This document shows, in pieces, positions 6,707-6,920 of a stretch of DNA of 6,920 nt (positions within the stretch are counted from its first letter, which is position 1; each line of letters begins with the position of its first letter). This DNA comes from an uncultured Collinsella sp. (GTDB lineage Bacteria > Actinomycetota > Coriobacteriia > Coriobacteriales > Coriobacteriaceae): positions 1 through 6,920 of the forward strand of contig CABQHR010000095.1 of NCBI GenBank assembly GCA_902463875.1, written 5' to 3'. A model generated the notes under the pieces. It was not told the DNA's origin, searched no databases, and worked only from the letters and a program-made list of their open reading frames with translations. The translations under genes were made by a program, and so were the position numbers.

Positions 6707-6712
6707 AGTATA
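6707..6712 (-). promoter_or_regulatory. Candidate -10 element for asnB
   Basis: TATACT on the minus strand would place the transcription start near 6700 and give a leader of about 45 bases before the asnB ATG. No good -35 lies 16-19 bases upstream; the best match there is poor (TTCCGT at 19 bases). No T-box leader or other riboswitch signature is visible between asnB and the tRNA gene. Confidence 0.4.
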
Positions 6713-6739
6713 CCCGAGGGCGCAAAGGGGGACGGAATG

Positions 6740-6759
6740 TTCAGGCAATCTCAACTGAA
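6740..6759. repeat. Short inverted repeat in the asnB-tRNA gap
   Basis: TTCAG (6740-6744) and CTGAA (6755-6759) form a 5-base inverted repeat with a 10-base spacer, just upstream of the candidate asnB -10. It has the spacing of a small operator half-site pair, but repeats this short arise easily by chance. Confidence 0.25.
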
Positions 6760-6804
6760 TCAGCTCCACGCCGACACGCGCCGGTTACCTTTAATGGATA
6801 TGAG

Positions 6805-6832
6805 GTGAACAACCCAATTGTTTTGCTATACT
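6805..6832 (+). promoter_or_regulatory. Extended -10 promoter of the tRNA-Val gene
   Basis: TATACT (6827-6832) is preceded by TGC (6824-6826), giving an extended -10. Sixteen bases upstream is GTGAAC (6805-6810), a weak -35 sharing TGA with the consensus. Transcription would begin around 6838-6840, only a few bases before the mature tRNA 5' end. Confidence 0.6.
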
Positions 6833-6842
6833 CTCTCCGCAC

Positions 6843-6918
6843 GGGCGATTGGCGCAACGGTTAGCGCAGGTGCTTTACACGCACAAGGCTGGGGGTTCGA
6901 ATCCCTCATCGCCCACCA
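6843..6918 (+). tRNA. tRNA-Val (anticodon UAC), CCA encoded
   Basis: It folds as a complete 76-base cloverleaf. The acceptor GGGCGAT pairs perfectly with ATCGCCC, and the D stem is GCGC/GCGC. The anticodon stem GGTGC/GCACA has four pairs and a G-A opposition at 27-43. The loop TTTACAC gives anticodon TAC, so it reads GUA and other GUN valine codons. The variable loop is AGGCT. The T stem GGGGG/CCCTC with loop TTCGAAT contains one G-U pair. The discriminator base is A, followed by genomic CCA at 6916-6918. It is divergent from asnB; whatever follows it lies outside the window. Confidence 0.95.
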
Positions 6919-6920
6919 TT

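Noticed and set aside
6656..6842. Possible T-box or riboswitch leader for asnB
   Set aside because: The likely leader is only about 45 bases. I see no T-box sequence, specifier stem or terminator/antiterminator pair on the minus strand.

Overview
The window is an ordinary-looking, G+C-rich bacterial chromosome segment with a strong G/C preference at third codon positions. It carries six protein genes, all on the minus strand, and one divergent tRNA gene at the right edge. Reading along the minus strand from right to left the order is asnB, a terminator, a promoter, a murE-type Mur ligase, a HAD-family phosphatase, murI, rph and the start of rdgB, which is cut by the left edge. The murI-rph-rdgB order is known from Actinobacteria. 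The Lys/Orn-like (not DAP-like) MurE motifs, the base composition and the style of the intergenic DNA suggest a Coriobacteriia member, perhaps Collinsella or a relative. That assignment is inference from memory, not a database match.

Right part (about 4725-6918): tRNA-Val(UAC) with encoded CCA reads to the right from an extended -10 promoter. The asnB gene, for a glutamine-dependent asparagine synthetase, reads to the left from its own likely promoter and ends at a clear intrinsic terminator. A plausible new promoter overlaps the tail of that terminator and serves the next unit.

Middle and left (1-4662): murE, the HAD phosphatase, murI and rph follow one another with gaps of 53 to 107 bases. 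They are probably largely co-transcribed, with small hairpins in the gaps. Two of them are direct peptidoglycan-precursor steps: MurI makes D-glutamate, and the MurE-type ligase adds the third stem-peptide residue just after D-Glu is installed by MurD. RNase PH (tRNA 3' maturation) and RdgB (cleansing of non-canonical purine NTPs) are housekeeping partners. The rph-rdgB gap holds a terminator-like inverted repeat, an imperfect tandem repeat and a candidate promoter, and is the least explained DNA in the window.

I see no mobile element, CRISPR array or obviously new multi-gene system. The best leads are the non-DAP signature of the Mur ligase, the possibility that the neighbouring AsnB-family enzyme works on cell-wall precursors, and the structured rph-rdgB gap.
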